From Chryseobacterium vaccae (lineage in GTDB: Bacteria; Bacteroidota; Bacteroidia; Flavobacteriales; Weeksellaceae): DNA of 64,000 nucleotides. Position 1 is the stretch's first letter. Every line of letters begins with the position of its first letter. The stretch lies in assembly GCF_009602705.1 (NCBI RefSeq), contig NZ_VSWH01000001.1:5009001-5073000 (forward strand), written 5' to 3'. Made by a program: the position numbers and the translations under genes. This document shows positions 1 through 7,569 of this stretch, in pieces. A model generated the notes under the pieces. That model was not told where the DNA came from. It was given only the letters and a program-made list of their open reading frames with translations, and made no database searches.

Positions 1-618
1 TTTGAAAGAGACAACCAATCCCAGCTGAACAATTATCTGAGCGGGAAGTTTGATGCTAAAACCCTTAAAGATTCAACGCGTTTATGGAACAATTACGCTA
101 CAGACTATAAGCCTCTTGTTGATTTTGCTAAACAGAAAAAGCTGAGTTTTATTGCAACCAATATCCCTAGAAGATACGCTTCCCAAACGTCCAAAGAAGG
201 AATCGAATCCTTAAATAAATTAAGTACACAGGAGAAAGCATACATTGCCCAGCTCCCCATAAAAGTTACTTTAGATACACCGGGATATCCTGAAATGAAA
301 GCCATGATGGGTGATCATGCGGAAGGAACAAAAGTAATGAACTTTATTTCTGCCCAGGCTGTAAAAGATGCTACCATGGCAGAGTCTATCCTGAAAAATT
401 TGCAGGCCGGGAAAACGTTTATCCATTACAACGGAAACTATCACAGCAAAGAATTCGGAGGCATTTATTGGTATATTAAACAGAAGAATCCCAACCTGAA
501 AATGGCCGTGATCTCTGTTTTTGAATCCGAAGATCCGGAACTGAAAATCCCTTCAAAGGACTATATCCCCACAGATTTTAATCTGATTATTCCTTCGGAT
601 ATGACGAAGACTTTTTAA
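1..618 (+). CDS. ChaN-like haem-binding family protein, 3' part
   Basis: The reading frame is open from the first base, so the gene begins upstream of the window and only the last 205 residues are visible. The segment has the feel of the ChaN/Cofac_haem_bdg family (iron-regulated lipoproteins of the TIKI-like fold): conserved stretches include PGYPEMKAMMGDHAE, FISAQAVKDATMAESI and a late FIHYNGNYHSKEFGGIYWY block in which the family carries histidines. The signal peptide and first catalytic/haem residues lie off the edge, so the call rests on the C-terminal half only. A hairpin terminator follows directly, so this is the end of its transcription unit. Confidence 0.7.
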   Translation, partial: FERDNQSQLNNYLSGKFDAKTLKDSTRLWNNYATDYKPLVDFAKQKKLSFIATNIPRRYASQTSKEGIESLNKLSTQEKAYIAQLPIKVTLDTPGYPEMKAMMGDHAEGTKVMNFISAQAVKDATMAESILKNLQAGKTFIHYNGNYHSKEFGGIYWYIKQKNPNLKMAVISVFESEDPELKIPSKDYIPTDFNLIIPSDMTKTF

Positions 619-635
619 TTAATAATATTCTATTT

Positions 636-661
636 AAAACAGGTTTTGGCCTGTTTTTTTA
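636..661 (+). terminator. Rho-independent terminator after the ChaN-like gene
   Basis: Stem AAACAGG (637-643) pairs with CCTGTTT (650-656) over a six-base loop and runs into seven or more T. It lies 18 bases past the stop codon. Confidence 0.75.
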
Positions 662-1049
662 TTTCCCGCAGATTACTCAGATTTCACAGATTTTTAAGGG
701 GATTTTATCTCTCGCATATTTTGCATATGGCGCAGATTTTTTTGTATTGATGTGATTAATTCTGCTTCATCAGAATCAATTAATATTCCTCAGACAAATT
801 TCAGTCCATTTAATTTTACCTCAATTCGGGATAAGAGTTTCTTATTGATACAGGTTTGAAGCTGGGAGCTGGAAGAGGGAAGTTATGAAGCCTGCTGATA
901 ATAAGTGTTCATTTATTTAAGATAATCTGATCATGCAGTAGCTTTCAGTATCTATAACTGAAAGTAACTTCCAGCCTCCTTCTTCCATCTTCCAGTCTTT
1001 TTATCCCTAAATTCCTTACCCCGAGCTCAGGTTAATTTACAACAATCTT
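662..1049. other. Non-coding spacer with dispersed repeat motifs
   Basis: No supportable gene. The first part (662-745) carries the CAGATT..CACAGATTTTT and CTCTCGCA..GCAGATTTTT motifs that recur near 1775, 2020, 2300 and 55600 in this window. A second part (about 856-1000) holds an imperfect inverted repeat built from GCTGGGAGCTGGAAGAG/GGAAGTTA on one side and TAACTTCCAGCC/TTCTTCCA..TTCCAG on the other. Confidence 0.6.
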
Positions 1050-1057
1050 TATCTTTG
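1050..1057 (+). promoter_or_regulatory. Bacteroidota -7 box for the deformylase-like gene
   Basis: TATCTTTG matches the TAnnTTTG consensus of Bacteroidota primary sigma factor promoters, 11 bases before the ATG at 1069. No convincing -33 TTG is seen, so this is a partial match. Confidence 0.45.
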
Positions 1058-1068
1058 TATTACATTCA

Positions 1069-1704
1069 ATGAAAATGAAAAAATTATCCTTTCTGTTCGT
1101 TTTATTTATCGGGGTTGTTAATGCTCAGAAGCTGACACCGGCTGAACTTTCAATCATCAATCAGGGAGACATCAGCACTGCGCTTCCTATTTACCAGACT
1201 ACAGACGGTCATCAGCATAAAACATTATTGGCTTTTTCTTCAGAAATTGATGCAACAGACCCTCATACAGCTGTTTTAGTTAAGAGAATGAAAGAGTCTC
1301 TTCTTTCTACAGACGGGGGAGTGGGGATTGCAGCACCGCAAGTAGGCATCAACAGAAAAGTAATCTGGGTACAGCGTTTTGATAAACAGGATGAACCTTT
1401 GGAATATTTCATTAATCCGGTTATTGTCTGGAAATCAGATATACAAAATCTCGGTCCTGAAGGTGATCTTTCCATTCCTGATTTCAGAGACCAGTTCTAC
1501 AGAAGCAAAGTAATCCAATTAGAATATGTTGATTTGAAAGGGCAGAGATATTCAGAGATTGTAGAAGGTTTCACAGCTGTTATTTTCCAGCACGAAATAG
1601 ACCATCTTTTCGGCATCCTGATTTCCGATAAAAAAGAACGGGAAAAGAATGATGCTTACAAAAAAGTTGATGCCTATCAAAAGACTGATCTGATGCGAAG
1701 GTAG
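1069..1704 (+). CDS. Exported peptide-deformylase-like protein with altered metal ligand
   Basis: 211 residues. An N-terminal signal peptide (about residues 1-19, ending VVNAQ) is followed by a peptide deformylase fold. The three family motifs are present in order: GGVGIAAPQ (83-91, motif I), EGDLS (131-135, motif II) and QHEIDH (174-179, motif III with the HExxH zinc/iron site). Motif II is normally EGCLS, and its cysteine is a metal ligand; here it is Asp133. Cytosolic deformylases remove the N-formyl group from new proteins, but a signal peptide puts this protein outside the cytoplasm, so it is unlikely to be the housekeeping Def. It may be a deformylase acting on exported peptides or a metal hydrolase with altered specificity. 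An in-frame ATG at 1075 is an alternative start. It stands alone between spacers. Confidence 0.8.
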   Translation: MKMKKLSFLFVLFIGVVNAQKLTPAELSIINQGDISTALPIYQTTDGHQHKTLLAFSSEIDATDPHTAVLVKRMKESLLSTDGGVGIAAPQVGINRKVIWVQRFDKQDEPLEYFINPVIVWKSDIQNLGPEGDLSIPDFRDQFYRSKVIQLEYVDLKGQRYSEIVEGFTAVIFQHEIDHLFGILISDKKEREKNDAYKKVDAYQKTDLMRR

Positions 1705-1740
1705 AAACAGAAAATTTATAAAATTTAATGCGAAGTTTTT

Positions 1741-2254
1741 TGCCACGGATACACGAATTTTTTGCTTTTAAATCTCTTGCATATGTGGTAGATTTTTTTG
1801 AGTTTACTGTTGTTGGTTTGCGCAAGGACGCTATTTTTTTCTTGCTTTATGGGTATAAGGCGCTAAGATTTTATTTCCGATAAAATTTAATACTGTATCA
1901 GTTGCTGAAAATCCTTGATTTTCTTGCGCCTTAAAACGTTATCATAGTCAAAAACCTTTGCGCCATCGCGTTTTCCAGCCCAAGGATTGCCACTGATGCA
2001 CGAGTTTTTTTGCTTTTAAATCTCTTGCATATGTGGTAGATTTTTTTGAGTTTACTGTTGTTGGTTTGCGCAAGGACGCTATTTTTTTTCTTGCTTTATG
2101 GGTATAAGGCGCTAAGATTTTATTTCCGATAAAATTTAATACTGTATTAGTTGCTGAAAATCCTTGATTTTCTTGCGCCTTAAAACGTTATCATAATCAA
2201 AAACCTTTGCGCCATCGCGTTTTCCAACCCGAGGACTGCCACGGATATACGAAT
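1741..2254. repeat. Tandem intergenic repeat, two full units of 247 and 249 bp plus a partial third
   Basis: Unit 1 starts at 1741, unit 2 at 1988 and a truncated third start at 2237. Each begins TGCCAC(G/T)GAT(A/G)(C/T)ACGA and contains the same landmarks in order: CTCTTGCATATGTGGTAGA, TGTTGGTTTGCGCAAGGACG, GGGTATAAGGCGCTAAGATT, ACCTTTGCGCCATCGCGTTT. The two full units differ at only about a dozen positions, mostly single substitutions and T-run length. No open frame spans them. The stretch 2255-2370 after them carries further CACAGATTT motifs and nothing coding. Confidence 0.9.
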
Positions 2255-2368
2255 CATTTTATTAGTGCATCCGCGGCATAAACCAGAACATCAATTTTTC
2301 CCACAGATTTCACAGATTTTTTATTCCTGAGATCCGCTTCTATTTACCATGTTGATATGATTTAGGCA

Positions 2369-2400
2369 CAAAAAAACATCTTATCAAAGAAATAAGATGT
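2369..2400 (-). terminator. Rho-independent terminator of the nitroreductase-ohrR-ohr unit
   Basis: On the minus strand ACATCTTAT (2392-2400) pairs with ATAAGATGT (2376-2384) and is followed by a run of seven T. It sits 22 bases beyond the ohr stop. Confidence 0.8.
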
Positions 2401-2421
2401 CCTTTATTATATAGAAAATAA

Positions 2422-2844
2422 TTAGTTATTCGTTACGGAAAGTTTCACTTCCATATTATTTCTTGTTGCATTAGAATATGGACAGATCTCGTGGGCTTTC
2501 TCTGTAAGTGCCTGTGCTTCTTCAATGGAAACACCAGGAATATTGACATCCAGTTCTGCCGCCAGTCCGAATCCTCCGTTGTCAAGCTGTCCTATGCTTA
2601 CCTGTGCCGTTACAGTTGTTTCACCGGTCTTTATTTTAGAAAGGCTGATGACGCGGTTAAGAGCACTGTCAAAACAGGCAGAATATCCCGCTGCAAAAAG
2701 CATTTCAGGGTTGGCGAAATTATCATTGCTGCCACCTAAAGCTTTAGGCATTCTTACATCAAGGTCCAAAACTCCGTTTTCACTTTTTACATGACCGTTT
2801 CTTCCGCCTTGTGCTGTTACTTTTGTTGTATATAACGTTTTCAT
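2422..2844 (-). CDS. ohr: Organic hydroperoxide resistance protein Ohr (OsmC family)
   Basis: 140 residues, the usual Ohr length. Ohr is a thiol peroxidase that reduces organic and lipid hydroperoxides in the cytoplasm with electrons from lipoylated proteins. Both redox cysteines are in the expected contexts: YSACFDSAL in the middle and ICPYSNATRNN near the C-terminus. The N-terminal TAQGGRNGHVKSENG segment is also typical of Ohr rather than OsmC. The start codon abuts the stop of the MarR gene upstream with no gap, so the two are almost certainly co-transcribed and probably translationally coupled. Confidence 0.95.
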   Translation of the reverse strand: MKTLYTTKVTAQGGRNGHVKSENGVLDLDVRMPKALGGSNDNFANPEMLFAAGYSACFDSALNRVISLSKIKTGETTVTAQVSIGQLDNGGFGLAAELDVNIPGVSIEEAQALTEKAHEICPYSNATRNNMEVKLSVTNN

Positions 2845-3279
2845 TTATTTTTCTATTTTGTTTAAAATTTTTTGGATCGTTTCCTTAAGGTGAATAAGAT
2901 CTTCGGTTTCTATACCGATTTTATTCTGGATTTTTCCGGGAATTTCACAGGCTTTCTTTTGCAGCTGTTTCCCTGATTCCGTTAAAAATACTTCAACCAC
3001 TCTTTCATCTTCTTTTTTCCGTTTTCGGTCAATAATTCCTTTACTCTCCAATCTTTTCAGAAGGGGAGTTAAGGTTCCGCTGTCCAGGAAAACTTTTTCA
3101 CCAATATGGCTTACCGTAACCCCGTCACTCTCCCATAATACCATTAGTACAAGGTATTGAGGATAGGTAATATCAAGCTCATCCAGAAAAGGACGGTAAA
3201 GACCTGTGATCTCTTTAGCAATAACATATAAGGGAAAGCAGATCTGGTTTTCTAATTTTGGCGGGTTTGAATTATCCAT
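2845..3279 (-). CDS. ohrR: MarR-family peroxide sensor, OhrR type
   Basis: 144 residues. OhrR is a dimeric repressor that leaves its operator when a reactive cysteine is oxidised by organic hydroperoxide. The sensing cysteine is seen at residue 14 within LENQICFPLY, the position characteristic of OhrR. The winged-helix core follows: LTPLLKRLESKGIIDRKRKKEDERVV contains the recognition helix and wing. It lies directly between the nitroreductase gene (31 bases upstream) and ohr, and a palindrome at 4029-4052 upstream of the cluster is its likely operator. Confidence 0.92.
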   Translation of the reverse strand: MDNSNPPKLENQICFPLYVIAKEITGLYRPFLDELDITYPQYLVLMVLWESDGVTVSHIGEKVFLDSGTLTPLLKRLESKGIIDRKRKKEDERVVEVFLTESGKQLQKKACEIPGKIQNKIGIETEDLIHLKETIQKILNKIEK

Positions 3280-3310
3280 AAAGCTGAGTATGAAAGAAAT
3301 GTTGAAGATA

Positions 3311-3943
3311 TTACTTTTTGATGATAAATTCCTCCATTGGAATCCTTACTTTTTTCATAGAAGACAGCCAGTCATTCGTTTCATCTCTGTATCCGAGGTA
3401 TAAAAGGCTTACACTTCTAAGTCCCAATTCTTTTAATCCAAGAATTTCATCCACAACCTGATTGCTGAAACCTTCTGCCGGAGTACTGTCAATTTTTAAC
3501 TCGGCCGCCTGAGCAAGGGCCATTCCCAGAGCGATATACGTTTGTCTGGCAGTGTGGGCAAAATGTTCTTCAGAACTCTGAGCGTTGTACATCTCCTTAA
3601 TTTTATCGGTATAAGACCCGAAACGTCCTCTTGGAAGTTCTCTTACATCGGTGTGGTAGTCATATACTTTATCGATCTTTTCATTAGAATAGCTGTCCCA
3701 TGCAGCGAATACAAGAACATGAGAAGAATCTCTCATCACTTCAGGATTCAGGGCACCGGCCACCATTTTATTTTTTAACTCCTGATTTTCCACAACAATA
3801 ATGCGGAAAGGCTGTAACCCTGAGGAAGTGGGTGCTAATCTCGCAGCTTCTAAAATTTTGTTCAGATCCTCTTCAGATACTTTTTTGTTGGAATCATATG
3901 CTTTTACCGCATGTCTCCATTGTAAATCTTCTATTAATGACAT
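3311..3943 (-). CDS. NfsB-like NAD(P)H-dependent nitroreductase
   Basis: 210 residues of the FMN-binding nitroreductase fold. Early residues RHAVKAYDSNKKVSEEDL and AARLAPTSSGLQPFRI match the family's FMN phosphate-binding region, and the C-terminal half has the ALGMALAQAAEL and GLRSVSLLYLGYRDE segments. Such enzymes reduce quinones or nitro compounds using NAD(P)H; the physiological substrate cannot be told from sequence. As first gene of a peroxide-responsive operon it probably handles electrophiles or quinones made during oxidative stress, which is inference from context. Confidence 0.88.
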   Translation of the reverse strand: MSLIEDLQWRHAVKAYDSNKKVSEEDLNKILEAARLAPTSSGLQPFRIIVVENQELKNKMVAGALNPEVMRDSSHVLVFAAWDSYSNEKIDKVYDYHTDVRELPRGRFGSYTDKIKEMYNAQSSEEHFAHTARQTYIALGMALAQAAELKIDSTPAEGFSNQVVDEILGLKELGLRSVSLLYLGYRDETNDWLSSMKKVRIPMEEFIIKK

Positions 3944-4015
3944 TTCTTTATTTTTAAATTAAATTACTTCAGTTAAAATCTCCTGCTTCATAAGCAAAAG
4001 GTTAAAATTACACTG

Positions 4016-4052
4016 CAAATATACAAACAATTAAATTGTGTACAATTTAATT
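4016..4052 (-). promoter_or_regulatory. Promoter with overlapping palindromic operator for nitroreductase-ohrR-ohr
   Basis: Reading the minus strand, a TTG (4043-4045) and TATATTTG (4016-4023) are 19 bases apart, a good Bacteroidota -33/-7 pair. A 24-bp palindrome (4029-4052) with arms AATTAAATTG and CAATTTAATT around a TGTA centre covers the -33 box and spacer, exactly where a repressor would block polymerase. A further half-site (AATTTAATTG) follows at about 4059-4068 towards the divergent SDR gene. The arm size and symmetry suit a MarR/OhrR dimer; that OhrR binds it is inference. Confidence 0.7.
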
Positions 4053-4177
4053 TTAGAAAATTTAATTGTGCTTTGCATAATTTGTTTTTATTGTTGAATG
4101 ATTTTTTCCGCAGGAATCGGATTTTTTAGAAGGGGCTGTATTTTAATCTTTGCAGAAGAATTTTTAAACAAAAAAAA

Positions 4178-4930
4178 ATGCAGCGATTTAAAAACAAAAC
4201 CATTTTAATTACAGGCGGAACCAACGGAATGGGATTGGGCACAGCGGAACAGTTTATCCGTGAAGGTGGAAGGGCAGTTATTACGGGCAGAAGTGAAGAG
4301 ACTGTCCATAAAGCTTTAGAAAAATTAGGAGAAAATGCTTTTGGAATTGTTTCCAATGCCGGGAAAATGCAGGATCTGATGAATCTGCGTAATGAGGTGC
4401 TGAAGTACACCGAAAGTATTGATGTACTCTTTCCCAATGCCGGATATGGAAGGTTTGCTCCAATTGAAAATGTGGAGACAGAGCAGTTTGACGAACTTTT
4501 CAATATGCTGGTGAAGGGCCCTTTCTTTACCGTTCAGCAGATCCTGCCGATGATGAAAAGAGGAAGTTCGGTGATTTTCAATACTTCTGTAGCAACTGAA
4601 ATTGCGATGCCGAATTTTTCGGTGTATTCAGCAGCGAAATCGGCGGTACAGTCTTTTATTAAAACCTTTGCAGTAGAATTAACAGATCGTGGGATACGGG
4701 TGAATGGAATCAGCCCCGGCCATATTAAAACCAATATTTTTAATAATACAGGTCTGACCGCTGAACAGATTGATCAGGCGGTTATCGGTATTATCCCTAC
4801 AATCCCCTTTAAAAGACAGGGAGAACCTACAGAGATTGCCAATACAGTCCTATTTCTGGCTTCGGATGATGCCTCTTATATTCATGGTGCAGAAATAAAG
4901 GTAGATGTGGGAATTTCTGTGATCCGTTAA
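4178..4930 (+). CDS. Short-chain dehydrogenase/reductase
   Basis: 250 residues, classical SDR. Seen in order: nucleotide-binding TGGTNGMGLG near residue 12, NAG at about 88, the catalytic Ser in SVIFNTSVA and the YxxxK pair in YSAAK, then the PGHIKTNIF loop. The Arg after the glycine motif (TGRSEE) suggests NADPH preference. Substrate is unknown. It is transcribed divergently from the ohrR cluster and shares its regulatory spacer, so it may respond to the same signal; that is inference. Confidence 0.9.
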   Translation: MQRFKNKTILITGGTNGMGLGTAEQFIREGGRAVITGRSEETVHKALEKLGENAFGIVSNAGKMQDLMNLRNEVLKYTESIDVLFPNAGYGRFAPIENVETEQFDELFNMLVKGPFFTVQQILPMMKRGSSVIFNTSVATEIAMPNFSVYSAAKSAVQSFIKTFAVELTDRGIRVNGISPGHIKTNIFNNTGLTAEQIDQAVIGIIPTIPFKRQGEPTEIANTVLFLASDDASYIHGAEIKVDVGISVIR

Positions 4931-4971
4931 TAGAAAAAGATCCCGCCGAGAACTGAACGGGACCCTTTAAG

Positions 4972-5005
4972 AACAGTCTGCTGAGAAGAATGCAGACTGT
5001 TTTGA
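4972..5005. terminator. Hairpin terminator between convergent genes
   Basis: Perfect 10-bp stem AACAGTCTGC (4972-4981) and GCAGACTGTT (4992-5001) with a 10-base loop, followed by TT. It serves the SDR gene and possibly the convergent lipoprotein gene. Confidence 0.6.
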
Positions 5006-5048
5006 AATCAATATTTTAATCAAAATGTATAGAAAGAAATCAACAGGA

Positions 5049-5366
5049 TTATTGGTTCTTTTTTACTTCTTTCATTTCTTTAATGATGTTGGTATTATTC
5101 TCGATACCTATATCAAAAGCTTTTCCTTTTTTATAGCTTTGAGTTGCCTTGTCCAGGATAATACCATCATCTTTCTTTTTGGATACATAGAATACCTGCT
5201 GGCTTATTCCTATGGATACGCGCATGAAATTTTCCGGATTGTCCGGGTCTTCTGTAATATTGCTGATGGTTGAATTATTATACCATGTCAGATTTTTTTG
5301 GCTTGAATTACCGGAGCAGGAAGTAATCATAACAAATAATAAGAGTATATAAGTCCAGGCTTTCAT
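5049..5366 (-). CDS. Small putative lipoprotein
   Basis: About 105 residues when started at the ATG at 5366, which begins a normal signal sequence (MKAWTYILLLFVMITSC) with a lipobox cysteine at residue 17. An ATG 39 bases further upstream would put a polar stretch before the signal and is less likely. The rest has no recognised domain; it has a lysine-rich tail. It lies 70 bases downstream of the protein-glutaminase gene on the same strand, so it may share its transcript. No function is assigned. Confidence 0.7.
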   Translation of the reverse strand: MKAWTYILLLFVMITSCSGNSSQKNLTWYNNSTISNITEDPDNPENFMRVSIGISQQVFYVSKKKDDGIILDKATQSYKKGKAFDIGIENNTNIIKEMKEVKKNQ

Positions 5367-5436
5367 AAAATAAAGTATTAAATAACAGTTCCTGCAATTT
5401 ATCAATAAAATAGATACAGGAACTGCTAAAATTTAG

Positions 5437-6387
5437 TTAAAATCCACAGTGTCCCACATAAGGAGCCGGGGAAGGAGAGCATCCTGATAAGGAGCTGAAA
5501 GTGGTCAGTACACAGTTGGTGTTGATGTAGCTGTTATCATACATCAGCGCACCTGCCGGGCTTCTGTAATACACATTTCCTGCTGTATTAGCATATGAAC
5601 TTACCGATACCGATCCACAGCTGGAATTGGCACATGCAGCTCTCCATACAGCGTCTGTAACCGGTCCGCTTGGGAAAAGGGAAGGGTCAAAGATTCTTTT
5701 CTCTGTAACACCGGAAGCGTTTTTATAGCTTACAAGAAGAGCAACGTGGTAGCTCCATGATACACAGCAGGTACCTGTAGAAGCTTTTAAGTTGCCATAG
5801 ACAAATTGTTTTTCAGCATCATAACCATTATTGATAAGGATCTGTCTCATTTTGTGGGCTCTGGCATAGCATCCGTCAACAGGATATCTGAAAGTAATAC
5901 AAGGTGAAGAAGCTGTTGAGGTTCCACAAGCCTGATTTTTGATCAGGGTGAACATACTGTTTAAAGTCGCAACATTAGGTAGAGCGCTGGTCAGTTTATT
6001 GGTTTCTTCTTTTACTTCTTTTGATAAAACAGATTTAAAATAACGAAGATCTTCATCGGTCGCTTTTTCAATTTTTGCAATTTCAGAGGTATTTGGCTTA
6101 AGGAAAACATGAACAGGGGTTTCATTTTTCACGGCTTGTCGGAGCATTTCGACATAACCTTCATTTTCTTTGGTCTGCTGAATGGTATAGAACTGTGCGG
6201 TAACAATGAATGAAACTTTAAGGGTTCCGTTTTCTTCCTCAATCCCCACCGGAATGGTTTTTCCAAAGTCTTTTAAAGCAACGTTGCTTTCTTTGGTGGT
6301 CAGGTCCTGATTCGCATTGGAATCGGCACAGGCATTAAGTGACAGAACGCTCACAAATGCCATCATGGATAGGATAAGATTTTTCAT
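5437..6387 (-). CDS. prgA: Secreted protein-glutaminase (protein deamidase) precursor
   Basis: Protein-glutaminase (EC 3.5.1.44) hydrolyses the side-chain amide of glutamine in proteins to glutamate. The protein closely resembles the Chryseobacterium proteolyticum enzyme: signal sequence with a lipobox-like LNAC, a pro-region of about 110 residues, then a 185-residue mature enzyme beginning LTSALPNVATLN. In mature numbering the catalytic triad is in place: Cys42 (VDGCYARAH), His83 (SWSYHVA) and Asp103 (FDPSLF). Paired cysteines (CGTSTASSPC, TGTCC, CANSSC, ending GHCGF) fit the disulphides of the secreted form. Start chosen at 6387 because the known family begins MKNL; an ATG at 6396 is also in frame. 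The pro-region is expected to occupy the active site until proteolysis. Confidence 0.95.
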   Translation of the reverse strand: MKNLILSMMAFVSVLSLNACADSNANQDLTTKESNVALKDFGKTIPVGIEEENGTLKVSFIVTAQFYTIQQTKENEGYVEMLRQAVKNETPVHVFLKPNTSEIAKIEKATDEDLRYFKSVLSKEVKEETNKLTSALPNVATLNSMFTLIKNQACGTSTASSPCITFRYPVDGCYARAHKMRQILINNGYDAEKQFVYGNLKASTGTCCVSWSYHVALLVSYKNASGVTEKRIFDPSLFPSGPVTDAVWRAACANSSCGSVSVSSYANTAGNVYYRSPAGALMYDNSYINTNCVLTTFSSLSGCSPSPAPYVGHCGF

Positions 6388-6396
6388 AATTCTCAT

Positions 6397-6762
6397 GATT
6401 TTGTGGTTTATAATATATTAAGTTGGTGTAGTTTTTATTTTTATTTAAAATTAAATTAGTTCACCTAATTGTGATATTAAATGTAAATAAAAATAAAATA
6501 TGAACCAATTATTTTGAAATAAAAATCAAAATATTTTTGCTTTGAATGAGGGTTGTATGGTTTGAAAACCAGTGATATAAATGATTTTCTCATCTTTCGG
6601 TGCTTTAAACTGTTTTTAATACATCCTGATAATAGGTTCCGGACTGGTCTACCATATCATCATTCTCAAGTCCTCCCTCTGTTTTCGTTATGGTTATTAA
6701 ATAAAAAATTCCCCATGCATCAGTGTGATGATACATAGGGAATATATATTTTTGTTAATAAA
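6397..6762. other. AT-rich spacer with a terminator hairpin
   Basis: No supportable gene; a 61-codon frame here starts at TTG and runs through the hairpin. The half next to the glutaminase gene is very AT-rich and must contain its promoter, but no good TAnnTTTG box was found on the minus strand. At 6709-6742 a hairpin (TTCCCCATGCATCA with TGATGATACATAGGGAA) followed on the minus strand by a T-rich run (6702-6708) is the terminator of lipB. Confidence 0.6.
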
Positions 6763-7491
6763 TTATTTGTAAAGAAGCTCAGCCTGGAAAACATCTGCAA
6801 AATGCTTTCTGATCTTGGCTTTTACGTCTTCCATTTCCTCTGGTGTCAGATCTCTTTCAAGTTCTCTTTTTAAAGAAGTTACCTGCTTGTCTTTGATACC
6901 GCATGGAATAATATATTCAAAATAGCGCATATCTGTATTTACATTCAGGGCAAAACCGTGAAGGGTAACCCATCGGGAAGCTTTCACTCCCATGGCGCAG
7001 ATCTTTCTGGCATAAGGTTTACCTACATCCAGCCATACTCCTGTTTCTCCCGGAGAACGCTCTCCTTTAAGACCGTAGTCACCAATGGTTCTGATGATTA
7101 CTTCTTCCAGATTTCTCATATACAGATGAATATCCGTAAAGAAATTTTCAAGATCCAGAACCGGGTAGCCTACAATCTGTCCATAGCCGTGATAGGTAAT
7201 ATCACCACCGCGGTTGGTTTTCACAAAAGTAGCTTCAATCTCTTTTAGCTTGTCAATTCCGGCAAGCATATTTTCTTCATGTCCGCTTTTGCCCAATGTG
7301 TAAACGTGAGGATGTTCCACAAAAAGGAGGTGATTAGGCGTAGTAATATGCTGTTCTGCAGGAAGGTCGCGGTTTTTAATTTTGGTATCGATGATATTTT
7401 TCATCAGACTTTCCTGGTAATCCCAGGCGGGCTGATATTCTTTGATGCCCAGATCTTCAAATGCGACTGCTTTATTCTGATTTGTATTCAT
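6763..7491 (-). CDS. lipB: Lipoyl(octanoyl) transferase
   Basis: 242 residues. LipB moves octanoyl from acyl carrier protein to the lipoyl domains of 2-oxoacid dehydrogenases and the glycine cleavage H protein, in the cytoplasm. Family blocks are clear: HPHVYTLGKSG, RGGDITYHGYGQIVGYPVLDL, the Lys-bearing CAMGVKASRWVTLHGFALN and the catalytic-Cys IIPCGI. It is a single-gene unit with its own promoter box and terminator. Lipoylated proteins are also the electron donors for Ohr and the context of GcvT, both elsewhere in this window. Confidence 0.96.
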   Translation of the reverse strand: MNTNQNKAVAFEDLGIKEYQPAWDYQESLMKNIIDTKIKNRDLPAEQHITTPNHLLFVEHPHVYTLGKSGHEENMLAGIDKLKEIEATFVKTNRGGDITYHGYGQIVGYPVLDLENFFTDIHLYMRNLEEVIIRTIGDYGLKGERSPGETGVWLDVGKPYARKICAMGVKASRWVTLHGFALNVNTDMRYFEYIIPCGIKDKQVTSLKRELERDLTPEEMEDVKAKIRKHFADVFQAELLYK

Positions 7492-7554
7492 ATACTGATG
7501 TCTGTTTTATTTTAATGGATGAAACCATGATTTCATACCACTTTTTTGACCGTA

Positions 7555-7562
7555 CAAATTTA
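7555..7562 (-). promoter_or_regulatory. -7 box for lipB
   Basis: TAAATTTG on the minus strand fits TAnnTTTG and lies 64 bases before the lipB start. No clear -33 partner. Confidence 0.4.
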
Positions 7563-7569
7563 GTGAATT

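Noticed and set aside
1741..2254. CRISPR-like or coding interpretation of the tandem repeat
   Set aside because: Units are about 248 bases with no unique spacers, and stop codons occur in all frames.
6553..6738. 61-codon plus-strand frame upstream of lipB
   Set aside because: Starts at TTG, has no family feel and runs through the lipB terminator hairpin.
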